Below, in pieces: positions 6,799-14,430 of a stretch of 18,622 nt of DNA. Positions within the stretch are counted from its first letter, which is position 1, and every line of letters starts with the position of its first letter. A program made the position numbers and the translations under genes. Origin of the DNA: JAUWMV01 sp964562425 (GTDB lineage Bacteria; UBP14; UBA6098; B30-G16); the NCBI GenBank assembly GCA_964562425.1, contig CAZLTJ010000044.1, forward strand, positions 1-18,622, read 5' to 3'. Below the pieces are notes generated by a model, which was given only the letters and a program-made list of their open reading frames with translations, was not told the origin of the DNA and did no database searches.

Positions 6799-8262
6799 AT
6801 GAACACTCTCTACTACGGTGACAACCTGAAGATTCTTCGGAAGTATATTCCCGATGAATCGGTGGATTTGATTTATCTCGATCCACCTTTCAATTCGAAA
6901 CGGGCGTATAATGTCATCTTCAAAGATAAGACCGGTGAAGAAGCTTCGGCACAGATTTCTGCATTCGAGGATACTTGGCACTGGAGCACAGACACCGAAA
7001 AAGCTTTTCGCGAAATAATATTCCGACCCGAATTTCCTCCCGATTTGAAGCAAATGATGCAGGCATTTCGCACATTTATGAAGAACACTTTCGGTAAGGA
7101 AAACGATTTGCTAGCATATTTAACGATGATGGCAGTTCGCCTTGTGGAGCTTCACAGAGTTCTGAAGGACACAGGAAGTGTTTATCTTCATTGCGACCCG
7201 ACAGCCAGCCATTATCTGAAGATTTTGATGGATCAGATTTTCGGAGTGAAAAACTACAGAAACGAAATAACATGGTGTTACTATGGTGCAACAAGTCCAG
7301 GCATGAAACAATTTGCAAGAAAGCATGATATTATTTTCTGGTATTCAAAATCAGATAATTGGACCTTCAACCTGGAGGATGTAAGGTTACCGTATTCAGA
7401 AAGCACACTGAAGAGAGCTAAACATCTTATACATCGTGGTGCATGGACAAAGGGTGAAATCCATCTAAAAAAAGGAGGGAAATTCCCTGAAGATTGGTGG
7501 CAAGATATAAAGGCAATGCAATATATTAGCCCAAAAGAACGTCTTGGCTATCCTACTCAAAAACCCCAAGCTCTCCTTGAAAGAATAATAAAGGCTTCAT
7601 CCAATGAAGGCGATGTTGTAATGGATCCATTCTGTGGCTGTGGGACAGCAGTCGCTGCCGCAGAAAAACTTGGCAGGAAATGGATAGGAATCGACATCAC
7701 ACATCTTGCCATCTCGCTCATCAAAAAGCGAATGAGAGACCATTTCCCCGATGTGAAATTCGATGTCATCGGTGAACCAGAATCATTAGAAGCAGCAAAA
7801 GAGCTTGCGTCGATGAATAAGTTCCAGTTCGAAGCATGGGCAGTTTCGCTTATCGGTGGTCAGCCATACAAGAGCAAAGGTGGCGGCGATAGAGGCGTTG
7901 ACGGGCTTCTATACTTTATGGATTTCGATGGTGAGTTTCATAGAATAATCATACAAGTCAAAGGCGGTGGTTATCACCTAAAGGATGTAAAGGAATTGAA
8001 ATCGACAATAGATGCAGAAGATGCGCCGTTAGGAGTACTCATAGTAATAAAACAACCTACGCAGGGAATGTTGTCCTATGCTGCATCACTTGGAACTTGG
8101 CAGATGCCGGGAAGCTTGAGAAAATATCCCGTGCTTCAGATATTCACAATAGAAGATTATTTCAACGACATACGTCCAGACCTACCTGATACTTCGATGA
8201 CACTGAAAAAAGCCAATCGCGAAATCCGCGAATCCGAAAAACCACAAAAACTCGATTTATAG
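6799..8262 (+). CDS. DNA methyltransferase fused to Mrr-like restriction endonuclease domain
   Basis: A 487-residue protein combining modification and probable restriction. The methyltransferase has the beta-class order: motif IV DPPF at residues 28-31 precedes the AdoMet motif I DPFCGCGT at 276-283, with LGYPTQKP shortly before it. This class makes N6-methyladenine or N4-methylcytosine; DPPF fits either, adenine being commoner. Residues about 100-260 between the motifs should hold target recognition. From about residue 340 a second domain starts with FEAWAVSLIGG and carries GGGDRGVDG (Asp368) followed by IIIQVKGG (Gln386-x-Lys388), the D-QxK nuclease core of Mrr-type enzymes. It could therefore be a self-contained R-M protein, although the nuclease may act on modified DNA instead. 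The SD is weak (AAGAG). Three fragments of the same gene lie elsewhere in the window. Confidence 0.9.
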   Translation: MNTLYYGDNLKILRKYIPDESVDLIYLDPPFNSKRAYNVIFKDKTGEEASAQISAFEDTWHWSTDTEKAFREIIFRPEFPPDLKQMMQAFRTFMKNTFGKENDLLAYLTMMAVRLVELHRVLKDTGSVYLHCDPTASHYLKILMDQIFGVKNYRNEITWCYYGATSPGMKQFARKHDIIFWYSKSDNWTFNLEDVRLPYSESTLKRAKHLIHRGAWTKGEIHLKKGGKFPEDWWQDIKAMQYISPKERLGYPTQKPQALLERIIKASSNEGDVVMDPFCGCGTAVAAAEKLGRKWIGIDITHLAISLIKKRMRDHFPDVKFDVIGEPESLEAAKELASMNKFQFEAWAVSLIGGQPYKSKGGGDRGVDGLLYFMDFDGEFHRIIIQVKGGGYHLKDVKELKSTIDAEDAPLGVLIVIKQPTQGMLSYAASLGTWQMPGSLRKYPVLQIFTIEDYFNDIRPDLPDTSMTLKKANREIRESEKPQKLDL

Positions 8263-8321
8263 CTATCCAACCGATTACGATTTCACCAAGTCATCCGATA
8301 ATAAGTCTCTCTACATTATGT

Positions 8322-9194
8322 TTACAATTTCGCAAGAACCATTAAGAACCCAAGTAATATTATCACAACAGCTCCAATTATACCGAGTAGATTTTGAGCA
8401 ATCGAAATTGAAAAGTATTTACGTGTGAGAAATTTTATGAGACTTTTTTTAAATTTTATCGTGATAATCCCCACAATAGAAATTGTAGTTGCGACACCGA
8501 TCGAATGTGCAATCACTGCAAGTAAACCCAAAAATAGAATACCTAAATAGATACTGCTCAATATTATAGTCATACCGACAGGACATGGAACAATGCCTGA
8601 TAATACGGCTGTCACGGAATCACTCTTAAGGTGCTGAAATGTATGAAATTTATCTTCTGCTTTGGGTATTCGGGACAGTAGATAAAACAGTCCGAGAAAC
8701 GTAATTAATACTCCTATAATGATACTAAAATAATCCCTAATATTAGCCTGCTCCATTCCTGTCGCGCGGATTACTAATCCAAAAAGCAGTCCTAAAATAA
8801 TTGCCGATCCACTGTGTGTGAAGGCAACAATAACTCCAATTTTGAGCGCAGAGAAGATAGTTCTGTCTTGATTTAAAAAATATGCGCTTACGAGAGTTTT
8901 CCCGTGTCCCGGTCCTAAGGCGTGTATCGCTCCGAAAATGAAAGAGAAGAATAAGAGAAATATGAGGTATTTTACTGTGAAGTTATTTTTAAGATCGGTT
9001 AGTGCAGAGGATAACTTCATTGTTAGGTCTTGATGAAGACCCGAAAAATTCAGCGAGATGTTACTTTCATATTTTGAAAACCAGCCGATTGGATGTTTAT
9101 CGTTCCACGTTCCATCAATCTCATCTGAGCATAAAGAAATTTCAAGAAATACAGCGATAAGTGTAATGATTAATATTTTTGCAAAAACATTCAT
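8322..9194 (-). CDS. NicO-family nickel/cobalt transporter
   Basis: A 290-residue polytopic inner-membrane protein. A hydrophobic N-terminal segment (1-21) is followed by a polar, probably periplasmic stretch to about residue 73, then roughly six membrane helices. Family motifs are HALGPGHGKT (91-100) in the first core helix, AFTHSGSA in the second and the PCPVGM segment. The His-rich motifs resemble RcnA/NicO permeases, which move Ni2+ or Co2+; direction (uptake or efflux) cannot be read from sequence. It follows the MinD/NifX-like operon on the same strand after a 136-bp gap, so it may supply or remove metal for that system or have its own promoter. The start has only a weak AAAAGA SD. It converges with the methylase gene, 59 bp apart, with no clear terminator. 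Confidence 0.85.
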   Translation of the reverse strand: MNVFAKILIITLIAVFLEISLCSDEIDGTWNDKHPIGWFSKYESNISLNFSGLHQDLTMKLSSALTDLKNNFTVKYLIFLLFFSFIFGAIHALGPGHGKTLVSAYFLNQDRTIFSALKIGVIVAFTHSGSAIILGLLFGLVIRATGMEQANIRDYFSIIIGVLITFLGLFYLLSRIPKAEDKFHTFQHLKSDSVTAVLSGIVPCPVGMTIILSSIYLGILFLGLLAVIAHSIGVATTISIVGIITIKFKKSLIKFLTRKYFSISIAQNLLGIIGAVVIILLGFLMVLAKL

Positions 9195-9227
9195 ATCTTT
9201 TCATAATCGAGCTTTCATACAAGTTGC

Positions 9228-9256
9228 AATATATGTATTTATTCTGGCAAAACCAA
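9228..9256 (-). promoter_or_regulatory. Possible promoter of the NicO transporter gene
   Basis: On the minus strand TTGGTT (9251-9256) and TATATT (9228-9233) are separated by 17 bp, with transcription starting near 9221, about 27 bp before the ATG. The -35 box is poor, so the gene may instead be read through from the upstream operon. Confidence 0.3.
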
Positions 9257-9330
9257 GAAGCATGAATCACTCGATCATTGCTTAAAATATTTCATTTCAA
9301 AACATTTATATCGAACATTCTGGACGTTAA

Positions 9331-10200
9331 TCACAATGTTTCCAAAAAATTGTTCCATATACTTTCAAATAAACCTGTAAGAAATTCATCACCGATTTCA
9401 ATAGGAGACATTCGTTGAATCATAAATTTAACAATGCGTTTATCTATCGGTATTTCGGCAAGGATAGGCAATTTCATAGATCGCGCCCAATCCTTTATTT
9501 CCAGCACTAAAGAAGGATTTATATCCACTTTATTTATCACAATTCCAACCGGAACTTTGAAATTAGATGTTAGTTCTATAATTCTCCTCATATCATGAAT
9601 CGCAGATAGTGTGGGCTCAGCAACGGCAATTGCAGCATCGACACCAGTTATCGAGGCAATAACCTGACACCCTATTCCAGGTGCACCATCGATTAGTATC
9701 CAATCAGCCTTTTTGTCTAAAGCTTCATCCTTTCCCTTTTGGCGAAGATGCGTAACCATTTTCCCCGAGTTATCACGACCAGCGAAAAGTTCTCCATGCC
9801 AAAGGTTTCCAAACGGTGTATGTGAATGCTTAATTAAACCTGAAACAAATTCTTTCAATTGGACTGCTTCCACAGGACAAACTAATTCACAGACTTTGCA
9901 TCCCTCACAGGAATAATCTGTGACTTCATAATTTCCTTGAGCGTTAATTATTATCGCATTAAATCTGCATTTTTGCCTGCAAATGTCACACTTAATACAT
10001 TTATCTGTATCGATAAACGCATTCAAGCCCTCGCTATAAGGTTCCGAAACTAATAGTTTTGGATTCGTAACAATCTCAAGATTCGCTGCATCGACATCGG
10101 CATCCACGAGAACTTTACTTTTAACAATTCTAGCCAGTGCTGATACTACAGTTGTTTTGCCGGTTCCGCCTTTGCCGCTTGTAATCACTATCTGTTTCAC
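9331..10200 (-). CDS. MinD/ParA-type ATPase with inserted 2[4Fe-4S] ferredoxin domain (second of pair)
   Basis: A 289-residue cytoplasmic P-loop ATPase. SGKGGTGKTT (residues 8-17) is the deviant Walker A of the MinD/Mrp/NifH group; DGAPGIGC and AVAEPTLSAIHD are the usual switch segments. Inserted from about residue 65 are two cluster sites, CIKCDICRQKC and CEGCKVCELVCP. This architecture occurs in pairs next to NifX-like proteins, as in the ORP complex genes of Desulfovibrio, and is thought to load or deliver metal cofactors. It starts with GTG, overlapping the stop of the upstream paralogue as GTGA; GGAG lies about 8 nt before it. The exact client protein is unknown. Confidence 0.9.
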   Translation of the reverse strand: MKQIVITSGKGGTGKTTVVSALARIVKSKVLVDADVDAANLEIVTNPKLLVSEPYSEGLNAFIDTDKCIKCDICRQKCRFNAIIINAQGNYEVTDYSCEGCKVCELVCPVEAVQLKEFVSGLIKHSHTPFGNLWHGELFAGRDNSGKMVTHLRQKGKDEALDKKADWILIDGAPGIGCQVIASITGVDAAIAVAEPTLSAIHDMRRIIELTSNFKVPVGIVINKVDINPSLVLEIKDWARSMKLPILAEIPIDKRIVKFMIQRMSPIEIGDEFLTGLFESIWNNFLETL

Positions 10201-11033
10201 TTGATAATCTCCATGATATTATGCCACAAACTTTTAAATTCCTCACGCCAATAATCCGAGAATTCTGCCGGCGGTATTCCCTGTGAATATTTTCTCGCAA
10301 TCTCGGAGCTATAAGGGATTTTCATTAGTATTGGAATATTTTTTTCTTCGGAAAGAATTTCAATCTTATTGTCCCCGATATCAGAGCGATTAATTATTAT
10401 TCCAACCGGCTTTTTCAGCGAATCTGTTACTTTGAGAGCTTCTACCAGATCGTGTAAACCGAAAGGCGTCGGTTCGGTTACAAGCAGTACAAAATCTGCA
10501 CTTCTTGTCGACTCAACCACAGAATGCGCAGAACCGGGTGGACAATCCACAATAACATTATCGCCTTCAGGTAATCGTCGAAATAGCTCGTTTATCAAAG
10601 GTTTTGCGACAGCTTCACCGATGTTAATTTCTCCTTCAATAAGATTTACATTCAATCTACTATAATAGTTAATTAAACCCATCTTTCTTGGTTTTTCCGA
10701 TATCGCATCCTTTGGACAGACTAATATGCAACCACCGCAGCTTTTGCATATTTCAGGCGCCGCAAATACTTTTAGTCCCTTCAGCACAATCATTGCATTA
10801 TATGCACAGAATTCGGCACATTTTTCACAGTAATCACATCTCGAAGGATCGACAATAGGAAATGGAACCGAGAAATCGGTGGCATCATGTTTTGATGCTC
10901 TTAACAAAATATTCGCATTAGGCTCTTCAACATCGGCATCGACAAGTGTAACCGGTGCTGCTGCAATAGCCATTGAAACCGCAACAGTTGTTTTTCCTGT
11001 GCCACCTTTACCGCTTGCAACAGAAACTATCAT
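10197..11033 (-). CDS. MinD/ParA-type ATPase with inserted 2[4Fe-4S] ferredoxin domain (first of pair)
   Basis: A 278-residue paralogue of the following gene. Walker A SGKGGTGKTT is at residues 8-17, the switch segments are DCPPGSAHSV and VTEPTPFGLHD, and the inserted ferredoxin-like region (about 62-115) has CDYCEKCAEFC and CKSCGGCILVCP. Two such ATPases in tandem probably act as a heterodimer that couples ATP hydrolysis to Fe-S or heterometal cluster assembly; this is inference from ORP-type operons. The ATG has GGGAG 7 nt upstream. It lies 32 bp after the NifX-like gene and overlaps the next gene by 4 bp, so the three genes form one operon. Confidence 0.9.
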   Translation of the reverse strand: MIVSVASGKGGTGKTTVAVSMAIAAAPVTLVDADVEEPNANILLRASKHDATDFSVPFPIVDPSRCDYCEKCAEFCAYNAMIVLKGLKVFAAPEICKSCGGCILVCPKDAISEKPRKMGLINYYSRLNVNLIEGEINIGEAVAKPLINELFRRLPEGDNVIVDCPPGSAHSVVESTRSADFVLLVTEPTPFGLHDLVEALKVTDSLKKPVGIIINRSDIGDNKIEILSEEKNIPILMKIPYSSEIARKYSQGIPPAEFSDYWREEFKSLWHNIMEIIK

Positions 11034-11065
11034 CCAAAAACTCCCAATTTATTTTGGTTTAATCC

Positions 11066-11443
11066 TTAGAAATTGCCGCTATGACGTCTTCCACGTCCCA
11101 AACTCTGTTCAATCGGCTTAAGCGCTCCAGCTAAGAAATCCTTTGCAACTTGATCAACGGCACTATACCCTGAATTATAATACGCTTTTATACCTGCAGT
11201 ATTGAGCACATTATACGCATTAGGTCCCAATGAACCGGTAATTACAGCCTTAACTCCTTTATTAGCAAGCATTTGAGCAGTAGCATATCCTGCTCCTCCT
11301 GCTGCATTTACATTTGGATTACTAATAGTTTCTATAATCTCCTCAGAATCCGAATCGATAATCACAAACGCCCCAGCTCTGCCAAATGTTGGATCCAAAT
11401 TTGAATCTGGTTTATCCTCAAGCACGCTTATGGCAAATAACAT
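11066..11443 (-). CDS. NifX/NifB-type dinitrogenase cofactor-binding domain protein (ORP-like)
   Basis: A 125-residue single-domain protein of the Fe-Mo-Co biosynthesis/NifX family (PF02579), which binds metal clusters or their precursors. It has the typical open MLFAISVLEDK, then LDPTFGRAGAFVIID, the glycine-rich NVNAAGGAGYATAQMLA and VKAVITGSLGPNAYNVL. The ATG at 11443 is preferred because GGAGG lies 5 nt upstream and it matches the family N-terminus; an ATG at 11455 would place that SD inside the gene. It leads the operon with the two ferredoxin-MinD ATPases, the arrangement of orange-protein (ORP) clusters in anaerobes. No nitrogenase genes are present, so nitrogen fixation is not implied. 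Confidence 0.9.
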   Translation of the reverse strand: MLFAISVLEDKPDSNLDPTFGRAGAFVIIDSDSEEIIETISNPNVNAAGGAGYATAQMLANKGVKAVITGSLGPNAYNVLNTAGIKAYYNSGYSAVDQVAKDFLAGALKPIEQSLGRGRRHSGNF

Positions 11444-11465
11444 ATTATCCTCCATTCTAAGTTAA

Positions 11466-11493
11466 ATTATTATGAGCATATGCCCTTAATAAT
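11466..11493. promoter_or_regulatory. 28-bp perfect interrupted palindrome, operator of the NifX-like operon
   Basis: ATTATTA-N3-GCAT|ATGC-N3-TAATAAT, perfectly symmetric apart from the two 3-bp spacers, centred between 11479 and 11480. It covers most of the -10 box (11489-11494) and the predicted start point (about 11482) of the minus-strand promoter, so a bound dimeric repressor would block transcription. A hairpin in the 5' UTR is the alternative reading. Confidence 0.7.
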
Positions 11494-11518
11494 AGAAATC
11501 AAGAAAATTCATTGTCAA
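11489..11518 (-). promoter_or_regulatory. Sigma-70 type promoter of the NifX-like/MinD operon
   Basis: On the minus strand TTGACA (11513-11518) and TATTAT (11489-11494) lie 18 bp apart; the -35 is perfect and the -10 has 5 of 6 consensus bases. The start is expected near 11482, giving a leader of about 39 nt before the ATG at 11443. Confidence 0.75.
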
Positions 11519-11524
11519 TAAAAA

Positions 11525-11554
11525 GTGATGAGACTTACAATACATTTACATCAC
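11525..11554. promoter_or_regulatory. Second dyad GTGATG-N18-CATCAC upstream of the promoter
   Basis: Perfect 6-bp arms (11525-11530 and 11549-11554) lie just upstream of the -35 box of the NifX-like operon. The layout resembles wide-spaced metal-regulator sites such as NikR, but the arms differ from GTATGA/TCATAC and the spacing is 18, not 16. Chance is possible in AT-rich DNA. Confidence 0.3.
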
Positions 11555-11694
11555 AATAATAATATATTATATCATCGTCACTTTAAAAAAGTTAGCAAAA
11601 TTGAATCGAATTGGCTATACAAATATTAAATTGGAACAATTCAGAATTATTAAGTTTGATTGTTATGATTGTATCTCACAATAAATTTAGTGTT

Positions 11695-11970
11695 CTCCGC
11701 TAATCTGCGTAATCCGCGGTTCAGACAATATTACAGTGCCGATTAATAACATTAAATGCAACAAAATAAATGAGCCTTGTGAGAACCAATAAACACAGGA
11801 AATAGCAGACAGAACGCAACACAACCAGAACCACAGATAACACGGATTAAATAGATTTCACGGATAACCCCAAAACCCCAGCAAATGGTGGTTAATTTCT
11901 AGTAATTGTCATTTATGAATCCCAGTTAATCCGTTAATCTGTGTAATCCGCGGTTCAGACATATTTAATA
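11695..11970. repeat. Composite intergenic repeat A-B-A, copy 3 (degraded)
   Basis: A partial A core (11695-11727) is followed by about 100 bp of unrelated sequence, then B (about 11827-11913, with CCACAGATAACACGGATT) and a second A (11914-11970) cut off after CAGACATATTTA. It has the same order as 3477-3780 and 6211-6506 and again stands upstream of an accessory gene set, here AriA-AriB. The rest of 11555-12104 is AT-rich and non-coding. Confidence 0.85.
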
Positions 11971-11972
11971 AT

Positions 11973-12008
11973 TTTCACCCAAGTCGCGCAGGAACTTTTT
12001 TGGTGAAA
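11973..12008. repeat. Hairpin at the repeat end before AriA
   Basis: Inverted repeat TTTCACC (11973-11979) / GGTGAAA (12002-12008) with a nested AAGT/ACTT pair. It begins where copy 3 of the composite repeat stops and lies about 100 bp before the AriA start. It may be a repeat end or a leader hairpin. Confidence 0.35.
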
Positions 12009-12104
12009 TTGCGGAGAAAATGGAAAGTGCAAATAGACAAAGCATCAAAATATTTTGCATTCCTGAATAAAAATAATAAATTTGAAGAAAACGGAGGAAT
12101 TAAA

Positions 12105-13469
12105 ATGAGATTGAAGAGAATAAATGTAAAAGGACTCTTTGGAATATTTGACCATGATATTCCATTAAAAACAAAAGACCGAATTACAATTATCCATGGA
12201 TTGAATGGTTTTGGTAAAACTACAATTCTAAAAATGGTCAATGCCGTTTTTAATGGAAGATTTTCGGAATTTTTTCAGGTTCCGTTCAGGAGCTTTGAGC
12301 TAACATTTATTGATAATAGCAAGATTAGGATAGAGCATATAAAAAATGGAAAAAAAAGAAAATTTGCTCAAAAGGAGAATCTAAAAATAGACTATATTCG
12401 GAATAATGAGGAAAAAAAGGAACCATATATTTTGAAACCTTTGAGACCAGAGGATTTGGATATCCTAATTCATATTATTGAAAGAGAAATAAAAGAAATT
12501 GAGCGAATTAGACCAGATCGATGGATTGATAGAATTACTGGAGATATTCTTGATCTTGAAGACGTGATTTTTCGATATAGCTATAAGCTTTATCGTTATA
12601 ATAAAATGTTTCCAGTATTTGAAGAAAAAAGAGGAAATATCCCCAAATGGCTTAAAAAGATATCTGAATCTGAATATACACTTTTCATTGAAACAGAAAG
12701 GCTAATGAGTTTTAAGCCATCCAGAAAAAAAAGGGAAAGCGAAAATAGACCGGTTCTGACAGTTCATGAGTTCTCTAAAGAACTTGCATATAAGATACAG
12801 CAAACATTAGCAGAATATGGAAATCAATCACAAACACTTGATAGAACCTTTCCCGAAAGAATAATTGAAGCAAATCCAGAAAATGCCATGAAGAACGGCA
12901 AACTTGAATTAAAATTAAAGGAGTTGGAGAAGAAACGAAATAAATATATCGAGGCTGGTGTTTTTGAGAAATCCGAGTCGATGGATTTTGGGAAATTTAA
13001 AACAATCAATGCAAGTAATAGAAGCGTATTAACAATATATGTGAATGATATTGAGAAGAAATTAAAAGTTTTTGAAGTATTAGCCCAAAAGCTCGATGTT
13101 TTCGTTACAAGCATAAACGAACGGTTTAAGTTTAAAAAGATGTCTGTAAACAAAGAAGTCGGTTTTATTTTTCAAAATTTGAAAGACGGGAATAAAATAT
13201 CGTTGGAAAACCTATCTTCTGGCGAACAACATGAATTGGTGGTTTTATACAATCTATTATTTGTTGTTTCTCCTAATACTCTTATTCTAATCGATGAACC
13301 CGAAATATCACTTCATGTTGAGTGGCAAGAAATTTTTATTAGAGACCTTGTTGAAATTGCAAAACTGAGCATGATAGATGTCCTACTTGCTACTCACTCA
13401 CCTTCAATTATTCATGATAGATGGGATTTGACAATTCAATTGAAATCACCCCATGATGAAAAAAGATAA
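12105..13469 (+). CDS. ariA: AriA-like ABC/AAA ATPase of a PARIS anti-phage system
   Basis: A 454-residue ABC-class (AAA_15/AAA_21) ATPase. Walker A GLNGFGKT is at residues 32-39, the signature LSSGEQHE comes late, then Walker B LILIDEPE and the switch histidine LLATHSPS; charged helices lie between (about 90-330). In PARIS, AriA forms the ATPase scaffold that senses phage anti-restriction proteins such as Ocr and releases AriB. Size, domain order and the DUF4435 gene directly downstream fit AriA well. The ATG at 12105 is chosen over an in-frame TTG at 12000 because GGAGG lies 7 nt upstream and the family starts right at the MRLKRINVKGLFG strand. OLD- or RecF-like ATPases are the alternative, but they do not pair with DUF4435. 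It overlaps ariB by 17 bp. Confidence 0.82.
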   Translation: MRLKRINVKGLFGIFDHDIPLKTKDRITIIHGLNGFGKTTILKMVNAVFNGRFSEFFQVPFRSFELTFIDNSKIRIEHIKNGKKRKFAQKENLKIDYIRNNEEKKEPYILKPLRPEDLDILIHIIEREIKEIERIRPDRWIDRITGDILDLEDVIFRYSYKLYRYNKMFPVFEEKRGNIPKWLKKISESEYTLFIETERLMSFKPSRKKRESENRPVLTVHEFSKELAYKIQQTLAEYGNQSQTLDRTFPERIIEANPENAMKNGKLELKLKELEKKRNKYIEAGVFEKSESMDFGKFKTINASNRSVLTIYVNDIEKKLKVFEVLAQKLDVFVTSINERFKFKKMSVNKEVGFIFQNLKDGNKISLENLSSGEQHELVVLYNLLFVVSPNTLILIDEPEISLHVEWQEIFIRDLVEIAKLSMIDVLLATHSPSIIHDRWDLTIQLKSPHDEKR

Positions 13470-14301
13470 ATATTATATATCTAATGAAATACGACTTTTA
13501 AGGTCGGCATTCAAAGGTTCGATATGCATTGTTGAAGGTTTAACTGATGCCAATGTATTTAAAAGATTCTTTGCCGAGGGTAGCTGCAAAATAATACCTG
13601 CTATGTCTGATAGTTGCAAGGAAGACATATTAGGTGCTGTCGAAATCCTCGAAAAAGATAGTTTTAAGGGATTTCTTGCTATTGTAGATAGCGATTTTTG
13701 GAAAGTAGATAAAATAAGCTCGCCGAGTAAAAATGTTTTACAAACTGATACTCATGATCTTGAAACAATGATAATTAAATCAAAAGCTCTGGATAGATTG
13801 ATAGGTGAGTATGTAAATAAAAACAATAAGAAGTTATTAAATGATACTCGGAATATTATAATAGAACTGGCATTACCAATAGGATACTTGCGTTGGCTAT
13901 CTTCCCCTACACAAAAGAATTGGGCATTAAAATTCAAAGGTACGAATTATCTTACATTTATTGACTTCAATGATTTAAAGACCAATACAGAAAAAATGGT
14001 TCAAGAAATCAATTATAATTCAGGGAATATCTTAGATAATACTACAATACTTTCCGAGTATAATAGAGTTTGTAATCTGATGCATGATAAATGGCAAGTA
14101 TGCCAAGGACATGATTTGGTTGTAATTCTTTGGCGTTGCATAAGTATAAAAGTAGGAAATAAAAGAGGAAAACAAACAACATATGATATTATTGATTCAA
14201 GTTTGAGATTGGCATTTGATAATGATGAATTTAGAAAAACGGAGCTTTTTATGAACATAAAAAAATGGCAAAAAGAAAATAAACCATATGTAGTATTTTA
14301 G
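13453..14301 (+). CDS. ariB: AriB-like DUF4435/Toprim effector of a PARIS system
   Basis: A 282-residue DUF4435 protein with a Toprim-type core: CIVEGLTDANVF places Glu28 in the first acidic motif, LAIVDSDFW gives Asp79 and Asp81, and THDLE follows. These acidic residues bind the metal in Toprim nucleases. In characterised PARIS systems AriB is held inactive by AriA and, once released by a phage trigger, acts as a toxic nuclease (tRNA cleavage has been reported) causing abortive infection. The ATG lies inside the end of ariA, 17 bp before its stop, without a clear SD, so translation is probably coupled. The catalytic residues look intact, so the system should be functional. A methylase stub starts five bases after the stop codon. 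Confidence 0.82.
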   Translation: MMKKDKYYISNEIRLLRSAFKGSICIVEGLTDANVFKRFFAEGSCKIIPAMSDSCKEDILGAVEILEKDSFKGFLAIVDSDFWKVDKISSPSKNVLQTDTHDLETMIIKSKALDRLIGEYVNKNNKKLLNDTRNIIIELALPIGYLRWLSSPTQKNWALKFKGTNYLTFIDFNDLKTNTEKMVQEINYNSGNILDNTTILSEYNRVCNLMHDKWQVCQGHDLVVILWRCISIKVGNKRGKQTTYDIIDSSLRLAFDNDEFRKTELFMNIKKWQKENKPYVVF

Positions 14302-14306
14302 TATTC

Positions 14307-14366
14307 ATGAACACCCTCTATTACGGTGACAACTTAAAGATTCTTCGGAAATATCATTCGAAATGA
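14307..14366 (+). pseudogene. 5' stub of a DNA-methyltransferase gene (19 codons)
   Basis: It reads MNTLYYGDNLKILRKYHSK then TGA. The first 16 residues are identical to those of the intact methyltransferase at 6799, and 43 of the first 48 bases match, the differences being synonymous. After codon 16 similarity stops. The high identity indicates recent shared ancestry. It lies five bases downstream of ariB. Confidence 0.85.
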
Positions 14367-14430
14367 CTATTTTATGCTTCTCGAGTATGCAGAAATAATT
14401 TACAGCAAACTATAATTGATGTAAATACAG

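Noticed and set aside
10369..11121. Plus-strand open frames opposite the MinD genes
   Set aside because: They are antisense to well-conserved ATPases, have no SD and yield low-complexity products.
11066..11443. Evidence for nitrogen fixation
   Set aside because: The NifX-like domain is widespread in ORP-type and other cofactor proteins; no nifHDK genes are present here.
11444..11455. Upstream ATG for the NifX-like gene
   Set aside because: The only SD (GGAGG) would fall inside the coding region; the ATG at 11443 has it 5 nt upstream and fits the usual family start.
11525..11554. NikR operator upstream of the NifX-like operon
   Set aside because: The arms are GTGATG/CATCAC with 18-bp spacing, not GTATGA-N16-TCATAC; kept only as an unassigned dyad.
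12000..12104. 35 extra N-terminal residues on AriA from a TTG start
   Set aside because: There is no SD before the TTG, which lies within a hairpin; the ATG at 12105 has GGAGG at good spacing and matches the family N-terminus.
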